This document shows, in pieces, positions 1-6,782 of a stretch of 11,032 bases of DNA. The notes below the pieces were generated by a model. That model did no database searches. It saw only the letters and a program-made list of their open reading frames with translations, and was not told the DNA's origin. The stretch spans positions 1 to 11,032 of the forward strand of contig JAFULE010000037.1 in the NCBI GenBank assembly GCA_017483235.1, written 5' to 3'. The position numbers were made by a program, and so were the translations under genes. The DNA comes from Faecalibacterium sp. Its GTDB lineage: Bacteria > Bacillota > Clostridia > Oscillospirales > Ruminococcaceae. Every line of letters begins with the position of its first letter. The stretch's first letter is position 1.

Positions 1-1254
1 CCCAAAAAAGGCGAAACCTATAACTGGGTAGTGGACTGCACCCACGACGAGCTTTGCTTCAACTGCAAGCGGCGGCAGCAATGCTGGCAGCAGGAATACT
101 CCAACACGGTGGACGGGCTGTTTGCCCTGAAGCCTTTGCTTGAACGGCAGGGCAGGATAGGGGTCGAGCATCTGCCCGGGCAGCTGTGCCGGTGCATCCA
201 CCCGGCGGCACTGTCCAGTGCGGTCACCCGGGCGTATGCGCTGTACCGCGGCCGGCGCGAGGCCCGGGTACATGCCGACGCGCTGCGCACCGCCCTGACC
301 GAGCAGTACGGTGCGGTGGCCGATGCATTGGCGGGGTTGTCGGCCCAGCTGGGCGAACCGGGCGTGGCCGAACCCTACAAAAGCGGGCGGGTGGCGGCCT
401 TGTTTGCGGCCCGCGGGGCCGAGCCGCAGGAATGTGCGGTCACCCGGGACAGTGCAGGCCGGCTGCGGGCTGCGGTCACCCTGCCGCGCACCGGCTTTAC
501 CGAAGCCGAGCTGCAGCAGCTGGCTGCCGGGGTGGGGCAGATCTGCCAGCGGCCCATCGAGCTGCCGCAAAAGCTGTCCTGTCAGCAGATGACTACCTTG
601 ATCTTCAACGAAAAGCCGCGGTTTCGGGCGGTGTTCGGGCAGGCGGGCCGGGCGGCCGAGGAGGTTTCGGGCGATGCGGTGCAGCAGTTCTGTGCAGCGG
701 GTACGGCGCAGATGATTCTGTGCGACGGCATGGGCACCGGCCGCCCGGCCGCGGTGGACGGCAACCTTGCCGCCGAGCTGACCGCCCGGCTGCTGAAGGC
801 GGGCTTTGGCTGTGAAACGGCGGCCCGGCTGGTGAATGTGGCACTGGCCATGAAAAGCGATGAGGAAAGCTGCGCCACGCTGGATCTGGCCAGCGTGGAT
901 CTGTACACCGGCGCGGCAAATCTGTACAAAGCCGGGGCAGCCCCCGGCTTTGTGGTGCAGGGCGGCCGGGTGCGGCAGATGGGCCACAGCGGCCTGCCGG
1001 TGGGCATTCTGGCGGCGGTGAACGGCGAAAGCCGGCAGCTGCAGCTGGCTGCAGGGGATTGGCTGGTGCTGGTGTCGGACGGTGCACTGGAGGGCGGCGC
1101 CGACCGTCTGACTGCCGAAATCACCCGCGCTGTGCAAAATGGCAGTACACCCCGACAGCTGGCGGAACGGTTGGTAAACATAGCCTGTGCCGATGCCGCC
1201 GCCCGCCCCGACGATGTTACCGCCGCTGTGCTGAAGCTGGAAGCGGCAGGGTGA
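1..1254 (+). CDS. spoIIE: Stage II sporulation protein E, C-terminal part (PP2C serine phosphatase), 5' end outside window
   Basis: The reading frame is open from base 1 and gives 417 residues ending in TGA. The GTG at 31 lies inside conserved sequence, so the gene is cut by the window edge rather than starting there. SpoIIE is a membrane-anchored PP2C-type serine phosphatase. It dephosphorylates the anti-anti-sigma factor SpoIIAA to activate sigma-F in the forespore, and it also acts at the polar septum. Visible hallmarks, numbered from base 1, are the Cys cluster C13, C19, C22, C28-W29 typical of SpoIIE before the phosphatase domain; ILCDGMGTG with metal-binding D242; LVLVSDG with D360; and the terminal RPDDVTAAVL with D404/D405. 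All PP2C metal-site aspartates expected in this part are present, so it should be active. The amino-terminal membrane domain is upstream and unseen. Its presence suggests a sporulating lineage or one that keeps sporulation genes. Confidence 0.93.
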   Translation, partial: PKKGETYNWVVDCTHDELCFNCKRRQQCWQQEYSNTVDGLFALKPLLERQGRIGVEHLPGQLCRCIHPAALSSAVTRAYALYRGRREARVHADALRTALTEQYGAVADALAGLSAQLGEPGVAEPYKSGRVAALFAARGAEPQECAVTRDSAGRLRAAVTLPRTGFTEAELQQLAAGVGQICQRPIELPQKLSCQQMTTLIFNEKPRFRAVFGQAGRAAEEVSGDAVQQFCAAGTAQMILCDGMGTGRPAAVDGNLAAELTARLLKAGFGCETAARLVNVALAMKSDEESCATLDLASVDLYTGAANLYKAGAAPGFVVQGGRVRQMGHSGLPVGILAAVNGESRQLQLAAGDWLVLVSDGALEGGADRLTAEITRAVQNGSTPRQLAERLVNIACADAAARPDDVTAAVLKLEAAG

Positions 1255-1274
1255 GGGCAGTGGGGAGGACGGAT

Positions 1275-1298
1275 GCCGCTTTCTTGAAAGAAAGCGGC
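1275..1298. repeat. Hairpin 1 downstream of spoIIE
   Basis: Perfect 11-bp inverted repeat GCCGCTTTCTT / AAGAAAGCGGC with a 2-base centre, starting 21 bases after the spoIIE stop. It is followed by GCAAAGAACTTTTTG, so the T-run is offset by nine bases. It could be a weak spoIIE terminator or part of a dispersed intergenic repeat. The sequence gives no firm choice between these. Confidence 0.6.
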
Positions 1299-1316
1299 GC
1301 AAAGAACTTTTTGATG

Positions 1317-1340
1317 GCGGAACAAAAAGCTTTGTTCCGC
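1317..1340. repeat. Hairpin 2 downstream of spoIIE
   Basis: Perfect 10-bp inverted repeat GCGGAACAAA / TTTGTTCCGC around an AAGC loop. No T-run follows on either strand, so it is not an obvious intrinsic terminator. It lies 18 bases after hairpin 1, and the two may be arms of one mobile or REP-like intergenic element. Confidence 0.55.
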
Positions 1341-1354
1341 GAAGGATGGATGGG

Positions 1355-1390
1355 CAAAAAAGCGCCGCTCCCAAAAGCATGGAGCGGCGC
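1355..1390 (-). terminator. Second (back-up) terminator for fba
   Basis: Perfect 10-bp stem GCGCCGCTCC (1362-1371) / GGAGCGGCGC (1381-1390) with a 9-base loop. Read on the minus strand the stem is followed at once by TTTTTT (plus-strand A-run 1356-1361), the form of a rho-independent terminator. It lies behind the first fba terminator and would catch read-through or protect spoIIE from antisense transcription. Confidence 0.7.
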
Positions 1391-1412
1391 GCGTGGCTTT
1401 TCAATATGGCGC

Positions 1413-1447
1413 AAAAAACAGCGGGCACCGCCATTGGCGGTGCCCGC
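1413..1447 (-). terminator. Rho-independent terminator of fba
   Basis: Perfect 12-bp stem GCGGGCACCGCC (1421-1432) / GGCGGTGCCCGC (1436-1447) with a 3-base loop. On the minus strand it is followed by TGTTTTTT (plus-strand 1413-1420). It starts 33 bases beyond the fba stop codon, a typical position and structure for a strong intrinsic terminator. Confidence 0.88.
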
Positions 1448-1480
1448 TGAACTTTACTTTATAGCGTCAGAAAAATTGGA

Positions 1481-2344
1481 TCAGGCCTTGCCCACGCTGC
1501 CGAACAGCTCCATCTTTTCCTTCACGGTGGCCTTGATGGCCTCTACGCCGGGAGCCAGCAGCTTGCGGGGGTCGAAGCCCTTGCCCTGCAGGTCCTTGCC
1601 GGCCTCAACGTAGGCGCGGGTGGCAGCAGCGAAAGCCAGCTGGCACTCGGTGTTCACGTTGATCTTGGAAACGCCCAGGCTGATGGCCTTCTGGATCATC
1701 TCGGCGGGGATGCCGGTGCCGCCGTGCAGAACCAGAGGAATGCCGTCGGTGGCGTTGTGGATGGCGTCCAGAGCCTCGAAGTCCAGGCCCTTCCAGTTGG
1801 CGGGGTACTTGCCGTGGATGTTGCCGATGCCGGCTGCCAGGAAGTCGATGCCCAGATCGGCGATCTTCTTGCACTCGGCGGGATCGGCCACTTCGCCGGC
1901 GCCCACAACGCCGTCTTCCTCGCCGCCGATCGAGCCGACCTCGGCCTCGATCGAGATGCCCTTCGAGTGAGCCAGGGCGACCAGCTCGGTGGTCTTGGCA
2001 ACGTTCTCGTCGATGGGGTAGTGGCTGCCGTCAAACATAATGGAAGAGAAGCCGGCCTCGATGCAGGCCTTGGCGCCTTCGTAGCTGCCGTGGTCCAGGT
2101 GCAGGGCAACGGGCACAGTGATGCCCAGGCAGTCCACCATGGCGCTTACCATGGAGGCAACGGTCTTGTAGCCGCACATGTACTTGCCGGCGCCTTCGGA
2201 AACGCCCAGAATCACGGGGCTGTAGCACTCCTGTGCGGTCAGCAGAATGGCTATGGTCCACTCCAGGTTGTTGATGTTGAACTGGCCAACAGCATAGTGG
2301 CCGTCGCGGGCTTTCTGCAGCATTTCGGTTGCGCTTACCAGCAT
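1481..2344 (-). CDS. fba: Class II fructose-1,6-bisphosphate aldolase
   Basis: This 287-residue zinc-dependent aldolase is of the FbaA/GatY type. It cleaves fructose 1,6-bisphosphate to dihydroxyacetone phosphate and glyceraldehyde 3-phosphate in cytosolic glycolysis, and runs in reverse in gluconeogenesis. The fold signatures are in order: an amino-terminal QFNINNLEW; ALHLDHGS with catalytic D84 and zinc ligand H85; FDGSHYP; the acidic loop EAEVGSIGGEEDG; GNIHGKYP with zinc ligand H177; VLHGGTGIP with H207; and KINVNTE for phosphate binding. Length matches the family. The ATG at 2344 is preceded by GGAGG (plus-strand 2354-2358) at 9 bases. It has its own promoter and a double terminator, so it is monocistronic. 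Tagatose-bisphosphate aldolase is the main alternative, since the subfamilies share all these residues; the single housekeeping context favours Fba. Confidence 0.95.
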   Translation of the reverse strand: MLVSATEMLQKARDGHYAVGQFNINNLEWTIAILLTAQECYSPVILGVSEGAGKYMCGYKTVASMVSAMVDCLGITVPVALHLDHGSYEGAKACIEAGFSSIMFDGSHYPIDENVAKTTELVALAHSKGISIEAEVGSIGGEEDGVVGAGEVADPAECKKIADLGIDFLAAGIGNIHGKYPANWKGLDFEALDAIHNATDGIPLVLHGGTGIPAEMIQKAISLGVSKINVNTECQLAFAAATRAYVEAGKDLQGKGFDPRKLLAPGVEAIKATVKEKMELFGSVGKA

Positions 2345-2416
2345 AAAACATTACCTCCGATTTTTCTCGTTCAAAATAAAATTCCCTATACAGGCAGGGG
2401 GTCTCATCATGGTTTG

Positions 2417-2445
2417 AGTATAGCGCAATTGCATGGCAAAATCAA
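2417..2445 (-). promoter_or_regulatory. Sigma-A-type promoter of fba
   Basis: On the minus strand TTGATT (2440-2445) and TATACT (2417-2422) are separated by exactly 17 bases. The expected transcript start near 2410 gives a leader of about 65 bases before the ATG at 2344. No hairpin regulator or riboswitch stands out in that leader. Confidence 0.72.
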
Positions 2446-2514
2446 TCAACACCAAAAAAAGCGGCGTAATTTCAGCAATTTGCTGACAGGCTGCGGGCTG
2501 CCCCTTTCGTCTGG

Positions 2515-2803
2515 GTTTTCAACATGAATAGGGGTGCTTTTGTGAAAAGAGAAAAATGTGACGAAATTTTGAATGGTTTTTGTGGGGGAAATCTGTCAAA
2601 ATTCCATCTTGCAAATTACAGAGCGTAGGGCTTCCGGCGACGCTTTAGTTGACTGAAATGTTGAAAACCGGGTGGAAAGGGTGGAAACACCCCTGCAAAA
2701 AGGGCCGTTTGCCTTGATTTATTCACTTTTTCCACCGAGTTTTCAACATGTGGAAAGTTGGGGCGGGAGTTTACAGCCTGTATAAACAAAAAATGTTGAA
2801 AAC
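2515..2803. repeat. Cluster of four GTTTTCAACAT 11-mers in the fba-rlmB intergenic region
   Basis: The 11-mer GTTTTCAACAT occurs exactly at 2515-2525 (+), 2658-2668 (-), 2739-2749 (+) and 2793-2803 (-). Related GTGGAAA/TTTCCAC words lie between them at 2671-2679, 2680-2688, 2727-2736 and 2748-2757. The third copy runs into one of these to form an imperfect palindrome centred on CATG. The core TTTTCAACA and the TTTCCAC words resemble variants of the DnaA box (TTATCCACA). This stretch has no convincing gene. The function is inferred: a DnaA-binding or titration cluster, or operators of an unidentified regulator. Confidence 0.6.
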
Positions 2804-2864
2804 TTTTTACCCGCTGCCAGGGCGGGTTTTGGGGCTTGACATTTTGCCAAAACTTTTGCAAAGG

Positions 2865-2885
2865 CGCTTTTCGCGCCGAAAAGCG
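2865..2885. repeat. Inverted repeat upstream of the rlmB promoter
   Basis: Perfect 9-bp inverted repeat CGCTTTTCG / CGAAAAGCG around CGC. It sits about 45 bases upstream of the rlmB -10 box. It could be an operator or a relic hairpin. No T-run follows, so it is not a clear terminator. Confidence 0.4.
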
Positions 2886-2907
2886 GCGAAAAACTGAGCT
2901 TTTCGTA

Positions 2908-2936
2908 TGGCAAATTGGGCCCTGTTATGCTATACT
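2908..2936 (+). promoter_or_regulatory. Promoter of the rlmB operon (extended -10)
   Basis: TATACT at 2931-2936 is preceded by TGC at 2928-2930, giving the extended -10 form TGnTATACT. The -35 is weak: TGGCAA at 2908-2913 with a 17-base gap. A transcript start near 2943 would make the ATG at 2956 almost leaderless, which favours a downstream start for the gene. Confidence 0.6.
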
Positions 2937-3024
2937 GCTACTATATATAGTTATTATGGAAAGGCACGGGGGTGCGCGGCCTGCGCGGCGGCCCCTGTTG
3001 ATATGCAATATGGAAGAGCGTTCG

Positions 3025-3801
3025 ATGCGCCCCCGCCGCCGCGAGCGGGTGGAGGAAGAAAAAAATACCAGTCTGGTTTACGGTAAAAACCCGGTGGCCG
3101 AACTGCTGAAGGGCGGCACCGGTGTGGATACCGTGCTGCTGGCCGACAGCATGGCCCCCGCGGTGGCCAGCTATTACACCGCGCTGGCCAAAGAGGCCGG
3201 CGCCGTGGTCAAGCGGGTGCCTGCAAACAAGCTGAAGCTGATGACCGGCACCGAAAGCCATCAGGGTGTGGCCGCCTTTGCCAGCGAGATCAGCTATGCC
3301 ACGGTGGACGAGCTGCTGGCTGCTGCCAAAGAAAAGGGCGAAGCCCCCTGTCTGGTGCTGAGCGACGGCATCGAGGACCCCCACAAACTGGGCGCAGTCA
3401 TGCGCAGTGCACTGCTGTGCGGCGCCCACGGCATCGTCATTCCCAAGCGGGGCAGCGCAGCGGTTACCCCCACTGTGCTCAAGTCCAGCGCGGGTGCGGC
3501 CGAGCGGCTGCCGGTGGCCCGGGTGGCCAACATCGGCGAAACCATCCGCCGGCTGAAAGAACAGGGCGTGTTCGTGTACTGCGCCGATATGGACGGCGCT
3601 TCGCTGAAGAAAAACAACCTGACCGGCCCCATTGCCCTTGTGCTGGGCAGCGAGGGCAGCGGTGTTTCCCAGCTGGTGAAAAAGCTGTGCGACGGTGTGG
3701 TCAGTCTGGACATGGCTGCCCGGAACACCGGCGTGGACAGCTACAATGTATCGGTGGCCGCCGGCATCATTCTGTACGAGATCATGTCGCAGCGCGGCTG
3801 A
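3025..3801 (+). CDS. rlmB: RlmB/TrmH-like SpoU-family rRNA 2'-O-ribose methyltransferase
   Basis: This SPOUT (trefoil-knot) enzyme of the TrmH/SpoU group is 258 residues from ATG 3025. RlmB methylates the 2'-OH of a 23S rRNA guanosine using S-adenosylmethionine. The amino-terminal part, from VYGKNPVAELL to HQGVAAFAS, matches the L30e-like RNA-binding domain. The catalytic domain runs from about residue 110: DPHKLGAVMRSA (motif I, R127), LGSEGSG (207-213, motif II) and SYNVSVAAG (motif III, N241). Motif I is odd. The family has DPHNLG, with an asparagine thought important in catalysis, but here it is Lys121. The motif III segment also carries about three extra residues compared with the usual form. 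Activity or exact target may therefore differ. ATG 3025 is chosen because GGAAGAG ends six bases before it; in-frame ATGs at 3010 and 2956 lack a ribosome binding site. It is the first gene of the operon. Confidence 0.85.
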   Translation: MRPRRRERVEEEKNTSLVYGKNPVAELLKGGTGVDTVLLADSMAPAVASYYTALAKEAGAVVKRVPANKLKLMTGTESHQGVAAFASEISYATVDELLAAAKEKGEAPCLVLSDGIEDPHKLGAVMRSALLCGAHGIVIPKRGSAAVTPTVLKSSAGAAERLPVARVANIGETIRRLKEQGVFVYCADMDGASLKKNNLTGPIALVLGSEGSGVSQLVKKLCDGVVSLDMAARNTGVDSYNVSVAAGIILYEIMSQRG

Positions 3802-3812
3802 AGTGAGGTGCA

Positions 3813-6755
3813 ATGAGCATGGACGAAAATAAAAAGCCCATTGGGGAGGATACCCTGAACGATATTCTGGCTTCGGTGCAGTCCGGCGCACAGCCCACCC
3901 CCGAAGAGTATAACGCCCAGAAGGTGGACGATAAATTCCGCGACTTTTTCACCAACACGGTGGCGGTCATTCCCGATGGGGCGCTGGCCGGCGGTAATGC
4001 CGAGCCGCCCGAAGAGGAAAAGCCCGCAAAGAAGGGGCTGTTTGGCTGGCTGAAGGGGCTGTTCCGCCGCGAGGAAGAGCCGGTGGATGAGGTAAGCGAG
4101 GAAGTGCTGTTGCCCGGCCGTCCGATTGCCGAAGAAGAGCCGGAGGAACCTGTGCTGCAGCCGGTTGAAGCTGCGCAGGAAGAACCTGCCGACGAGACCA
4201 TGCAGATCGACCTGCACATGATGGGCGCGCGTCCTGCCCCGGCTGAGGCATCGGACCTGACCGGCGAGATCCGGCTGGAGGAGCTGCCCGACGAAGCTGC
4301 CCCTGCGCCCGCACCCGAAAAGCCCCGCAAGGGCGCCGGGTTGATCCGCTTTGGCGAAAAGAGCGAGAAAAAGGCTGCCCCCACCGAGGTGTCGGCTGCG
4401 CAGCCCGAACCGCCGGCCCCTGCTGCGGTGGAGCCGCAGCCCGAAGCGACGGCAGCCGCGGCCCGTGCATTGACCTTTGAGGACATCGACATTGCGGCCA
4501 TTCTGGCCGAAGGTACTTCGGCAACCAAGAAAGCCGAGGTGGCAGCGGCGGTATACGCACTGACCGAAGAGCCTGAGCCCGCCCCCGCCGAACTGCCCGC
4601 TGCCCCTGTGGTGGACGAGCCTACCGGCGAGATCCGGCTGGAAATGGAAGACGAACCGGCCCCGCAGCCGGTGCAGTCTGCTCCTGCGGAGGAGCTGCCC
4701 GCGCAGGAGGTGCCTGCCCCTGCGCCGCTGCCCGCCGAAGAGGCCACCGGCCTGACCGGCGAGATCAACCTGCAGTTCAGCGATGACGAAGCGGCCGAAG
4801 CGGTGGCCATGGCCGCCACCGGCGAGATCAGCCTGCAGCCGATGCAGCCGGCCGAAAAGCCTGCGCTGAGCGAAAAGGCCAACACTGCTGCGGTTCGCCT
4901 GTATAACGAAGAAAACGAAGAGGCCGAACAGGCTGTACCGGCCGCTTCTGCAGAGCATCCGGCGGAAGAAAAGCCCGCCGCCCCCGCCGAAGCGGAGGAG
5001 GAAGTGGAAGAGCCGGTTGCCGCTGCACAGGAATACGAGGAACCCTCGGACGCAGACGGGGTGGCCAAAACCCTGAACACCAATCTGGCACGGCTGAACC
5101 TGCGTGCCGCCCTGACCGGTGTGCTGGGTGCCGCGCTGCTGGTGCTGGGCCTGATGGCGCAGGGCGTTCTGACACCCATTTCGGCGCTGGATCCCGAGGT
5201 GGCCCCGGCGGCCTTCCTTGGTATAAATCTGGTGCTGCTGGCGGTGGCCATGGGCCTGTCGCTGCCCATTCTGAAGGACGGTCTGCTGGGCCTTGCCGGC
5301 AAGCCTTCGCCCGATAGCCTGCCCGCCGTTACCGCACTGGCTGCCGCGCTGCAGCTGGCCGTCTGTCTGGTGTTGGGCAAAGCCTACGACCCGGCCAAGG
5401 TCACCGTATTTGCCGGGGCTGCGGTTATCCTGCTGTTTGCTGCCACCCTTGGCCATCGGCTGACCGCCGCCATCGTGCGCGATAACTTCGATCTGGTCAG
5501 CTCCGGTGTGGAGCATTCGGCCGCTTACTGCCTGAAGGATGAAAAGCTGGCCGCCCGGCTGGTAGAGGGCATGGACGAAGAAAAGCCCAACCTGCTGCTC
5601 AACCGCCCGGCTGCGCTGGTCAAGGGCTTTATGGCCCAAAGCTATTCCGCCCGCCGCAGCGATAAAAATGCCCAGAAGCTGGCCCGCATTCTGCTGGCCG
5701 CCGCTGCCGCAGCCGCCGTCATCATGCTGCTGCTGGGCAACGGCCCCATCGAGGCGGTGTCGGCCTTTGCCGGTGTGTTGTGTCTGGGTGCGCCGCTGTC
5801 GGCTACCTTGCTGGCTGCCGTGCCCAGCCTGCTGATGCAGCGGGCCGCAAGCCGCGTGGGCGCTGTGATCCCCGGCTGGTATAACGTGGCCCAGCTGGGC
5901 AAGGTGGACGTGATCCAGGTGGACGCCAAGGAGCTGTTCCCCCCGGCCTGCGCCCAGTTGTATGGCATTAAAACCTTCCAGAAAGAGCGCATCGACTACG
6001 CCATTCTGTACGCTACCAGCATTCTGCTGCAGGGCTGCAACACGTTGGAAGGGCTGTTCCGCGAGATGATCCAGGACAAGACCGAGATGCTGTACGAGGT
6101 CAAGGATCTGGAAAAGAAGCCGGGTCTGGGCGTTGTTGCCTGGTGCGACAACTGCCGTGTGGTGATGGGCAACCGCGCCATGATGACCCTGGAAGAGATC
6201 CCCCTGCCGGCGCTGGACTACGAAAACCGCTATTCCAAGGACGGCAAGCGTCAGGTGCTGTATCTGGCAGTGTCGGGCAAGCTGTATGCCATGTTCCTGC
6301 TGGGCTACGCCGGCGAGCGGCGGGTGGCCCGCACCTTGGCGACCCTGCGCAACGAAAACATCCGCCTGCTGGTCACCTGCGAGGATCCCACCCTGACTGC
6401 CGAGCGCATCGAGGCTGCCTATAAGCTGGAGTCCGGCTACATCAAGGTGCTGTCGGCCGAAGAGCAGGCCGCCATGGAGCCTGCGGTGCGCTATCTGCCC
6501 GCCAGCGAGGGCTGCATGGTGCATCTGGGCAGCTTTGCCAGTCTGGTAGGCGGCCTGAAGGCCGCGGCCGGTGCCGATCAGGCCGAACGCAGTGCCTGCA
6601 CGGTGCAGATGGTATCGGTGCTGTTCTCGGTGCTGCTGTGTGTGTTCCTCAGCGTAACCGGCGGCATCACCGGCGTGTCGCTGCTGGCAGCGCTGCTGTA
6701 TCAGATCGCATGGAGCGTGCTGACTCTGGCTGTTACCCTGACCAAAAAATACTGA
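3813..6755 (+). CDS. Pseudo-P-type-ATPase-like membrane protein with long acidic disordered N-terminus
   Basis: This 980-residue protein has no assigned function. Residues 1-425 are Glu/Pro/Ala-rich, with an amphipathic basic patch GLFGWLKGLFRR (75-86) and a recurring TGEI-x-L motif at T150, T271, T315 and T336. Four predicted membrane helices follow (about 431-453, 461-485, 506-524, 530-550), then a soluble segment of about 74 residues, two helices (about 625-645, 648-677), a soluble loop (about 680-925) and two closing helices (about 932-977). The order matches P-type ATPases. In the loop, LGKVDVIQVD-AKELFP aligns with the phosphorylation site (D704), GVVAWCDNCRVVMGN with the nucleotide domain, and LVTCEDPTLTAERI with TGDNxxTA. 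DKTGT, TGD and DGxND are lost and the actuator region is too short, so ATP-driven transport is unlikely. GAGGTG at 3805-3810 suits the in-frame ATG at 3819 better than 3813. The gene starts 11 bases after rlmB, so the two are probably co-transcribed. Confidence 0.85.
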   Translation: MSMDENKKPIGEDTLNDILASVQSGAQPTPEEYNAQKVDDKFRDFFTNTVAVIPDGALAGGNAEPPEEEKPAKKGLFGWLKGLFRREEEPVDEVSEEVLLPGRPIAEEEPEEPVLQPVEAAQEEPADETMQIDLHMMGARPAPAEASDLTGEIRLEELPDEAAPAPAPEKPRKGAGLIRFGEKSEKKAAPTEVSAAQPEPPAPAAVEPQPEATAAAARALTFEDIDIAAILAEGTSATKKAEVAAAVYALTEEPEPAPAELPAAPVVDEPTGEIRLEMEDEPAPQPVQSAPAEELPAQEVPAPAPLPAEEATGLTGEINLQFSDDEAAEAVAMAATGEISLQPMQPAEKPALSEKANTAAVRLYNEENEEAEQAVPAASAEHPAEEKPAAPAEAEEEVEEPVAAAQEYEEPSDADGVAKTLNTNLARLNLRAALTGVLGAALLVLGLMAQGVLTPISALDPEVAPAAFLGINLVLLAVAMGLSLPILKDGLLGLAGKPSPDSLPAVTALAAALQLAVCLVLGKAYDPAKVTVFAGAAVILLFAATLGHRLTAAIVRDNFDLVSSGVEHSAAYCLKDEKLAARLVEGMDEEKPNLLLNRPAALVKGFMAQSYSARRSDKNAQKLARILLAAAAAAAVIMLLLGNGPIEAVSAFAGVLCLGAPLSATLLAAVPSLLMQRAASRVGAVIPGWYNVAQLGKVDVIQVDAKELFPPACAQLYGIKTFQKERIDYAILYATSILLQGCNTLEGLFREMIQDKTEMLYEVKDLEKKPGLGVVAWCDNCRVVMGNRAMMTLEEIPLPALDYENRYSKDGKRQVLYLAVSGKLYAMFLLGYAGERRVARTLATLRNENIRLLVTCEDPTLTAERIEAAYKLESGYIKVLSAEEQAAMEPAVRYLPASEGCMVHLGSFASLVGGLKAAAGADQAERSACTVQMVSVLFSVLLCVFLSVTGGITGVSLLAALLYQIAWSVLTLAVTLTKKY

Positions 6756-6782
6756 TGAAAAAGCCTCGAGGAGGGCGGTACA

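Noticed and set aside
1724..2527. 267-residue plus-strand frame opposite fba
   Set aside because: It is antisense to an unambiguous aldolase, has no ribosome binding site, and runs out into the fba promoter.
2836..2841. TTGACA as a -35 box for rlmB
   Set aside because: No -10-like hexamer occurs 16-18 bases downstream. The extended -10 at 2928-2936 is the better promoter.
2616..2861. 81-residue minus-strand frame in the fba-rlmB spacer
   Set aside because: It is translated from the GTTTTCAACAT repeat region, has no ribosome binding site and no recognisable domain, and its composition fits noncoding DNA.
2836..3009. Upstream starts for rlmB (TTG 2836, ATG 2956)
   Set aside because: The extra residues precede the predicted transcript start or lie almost at it, lack a ribosome binding site, and extend beyond the family's amino terminus.
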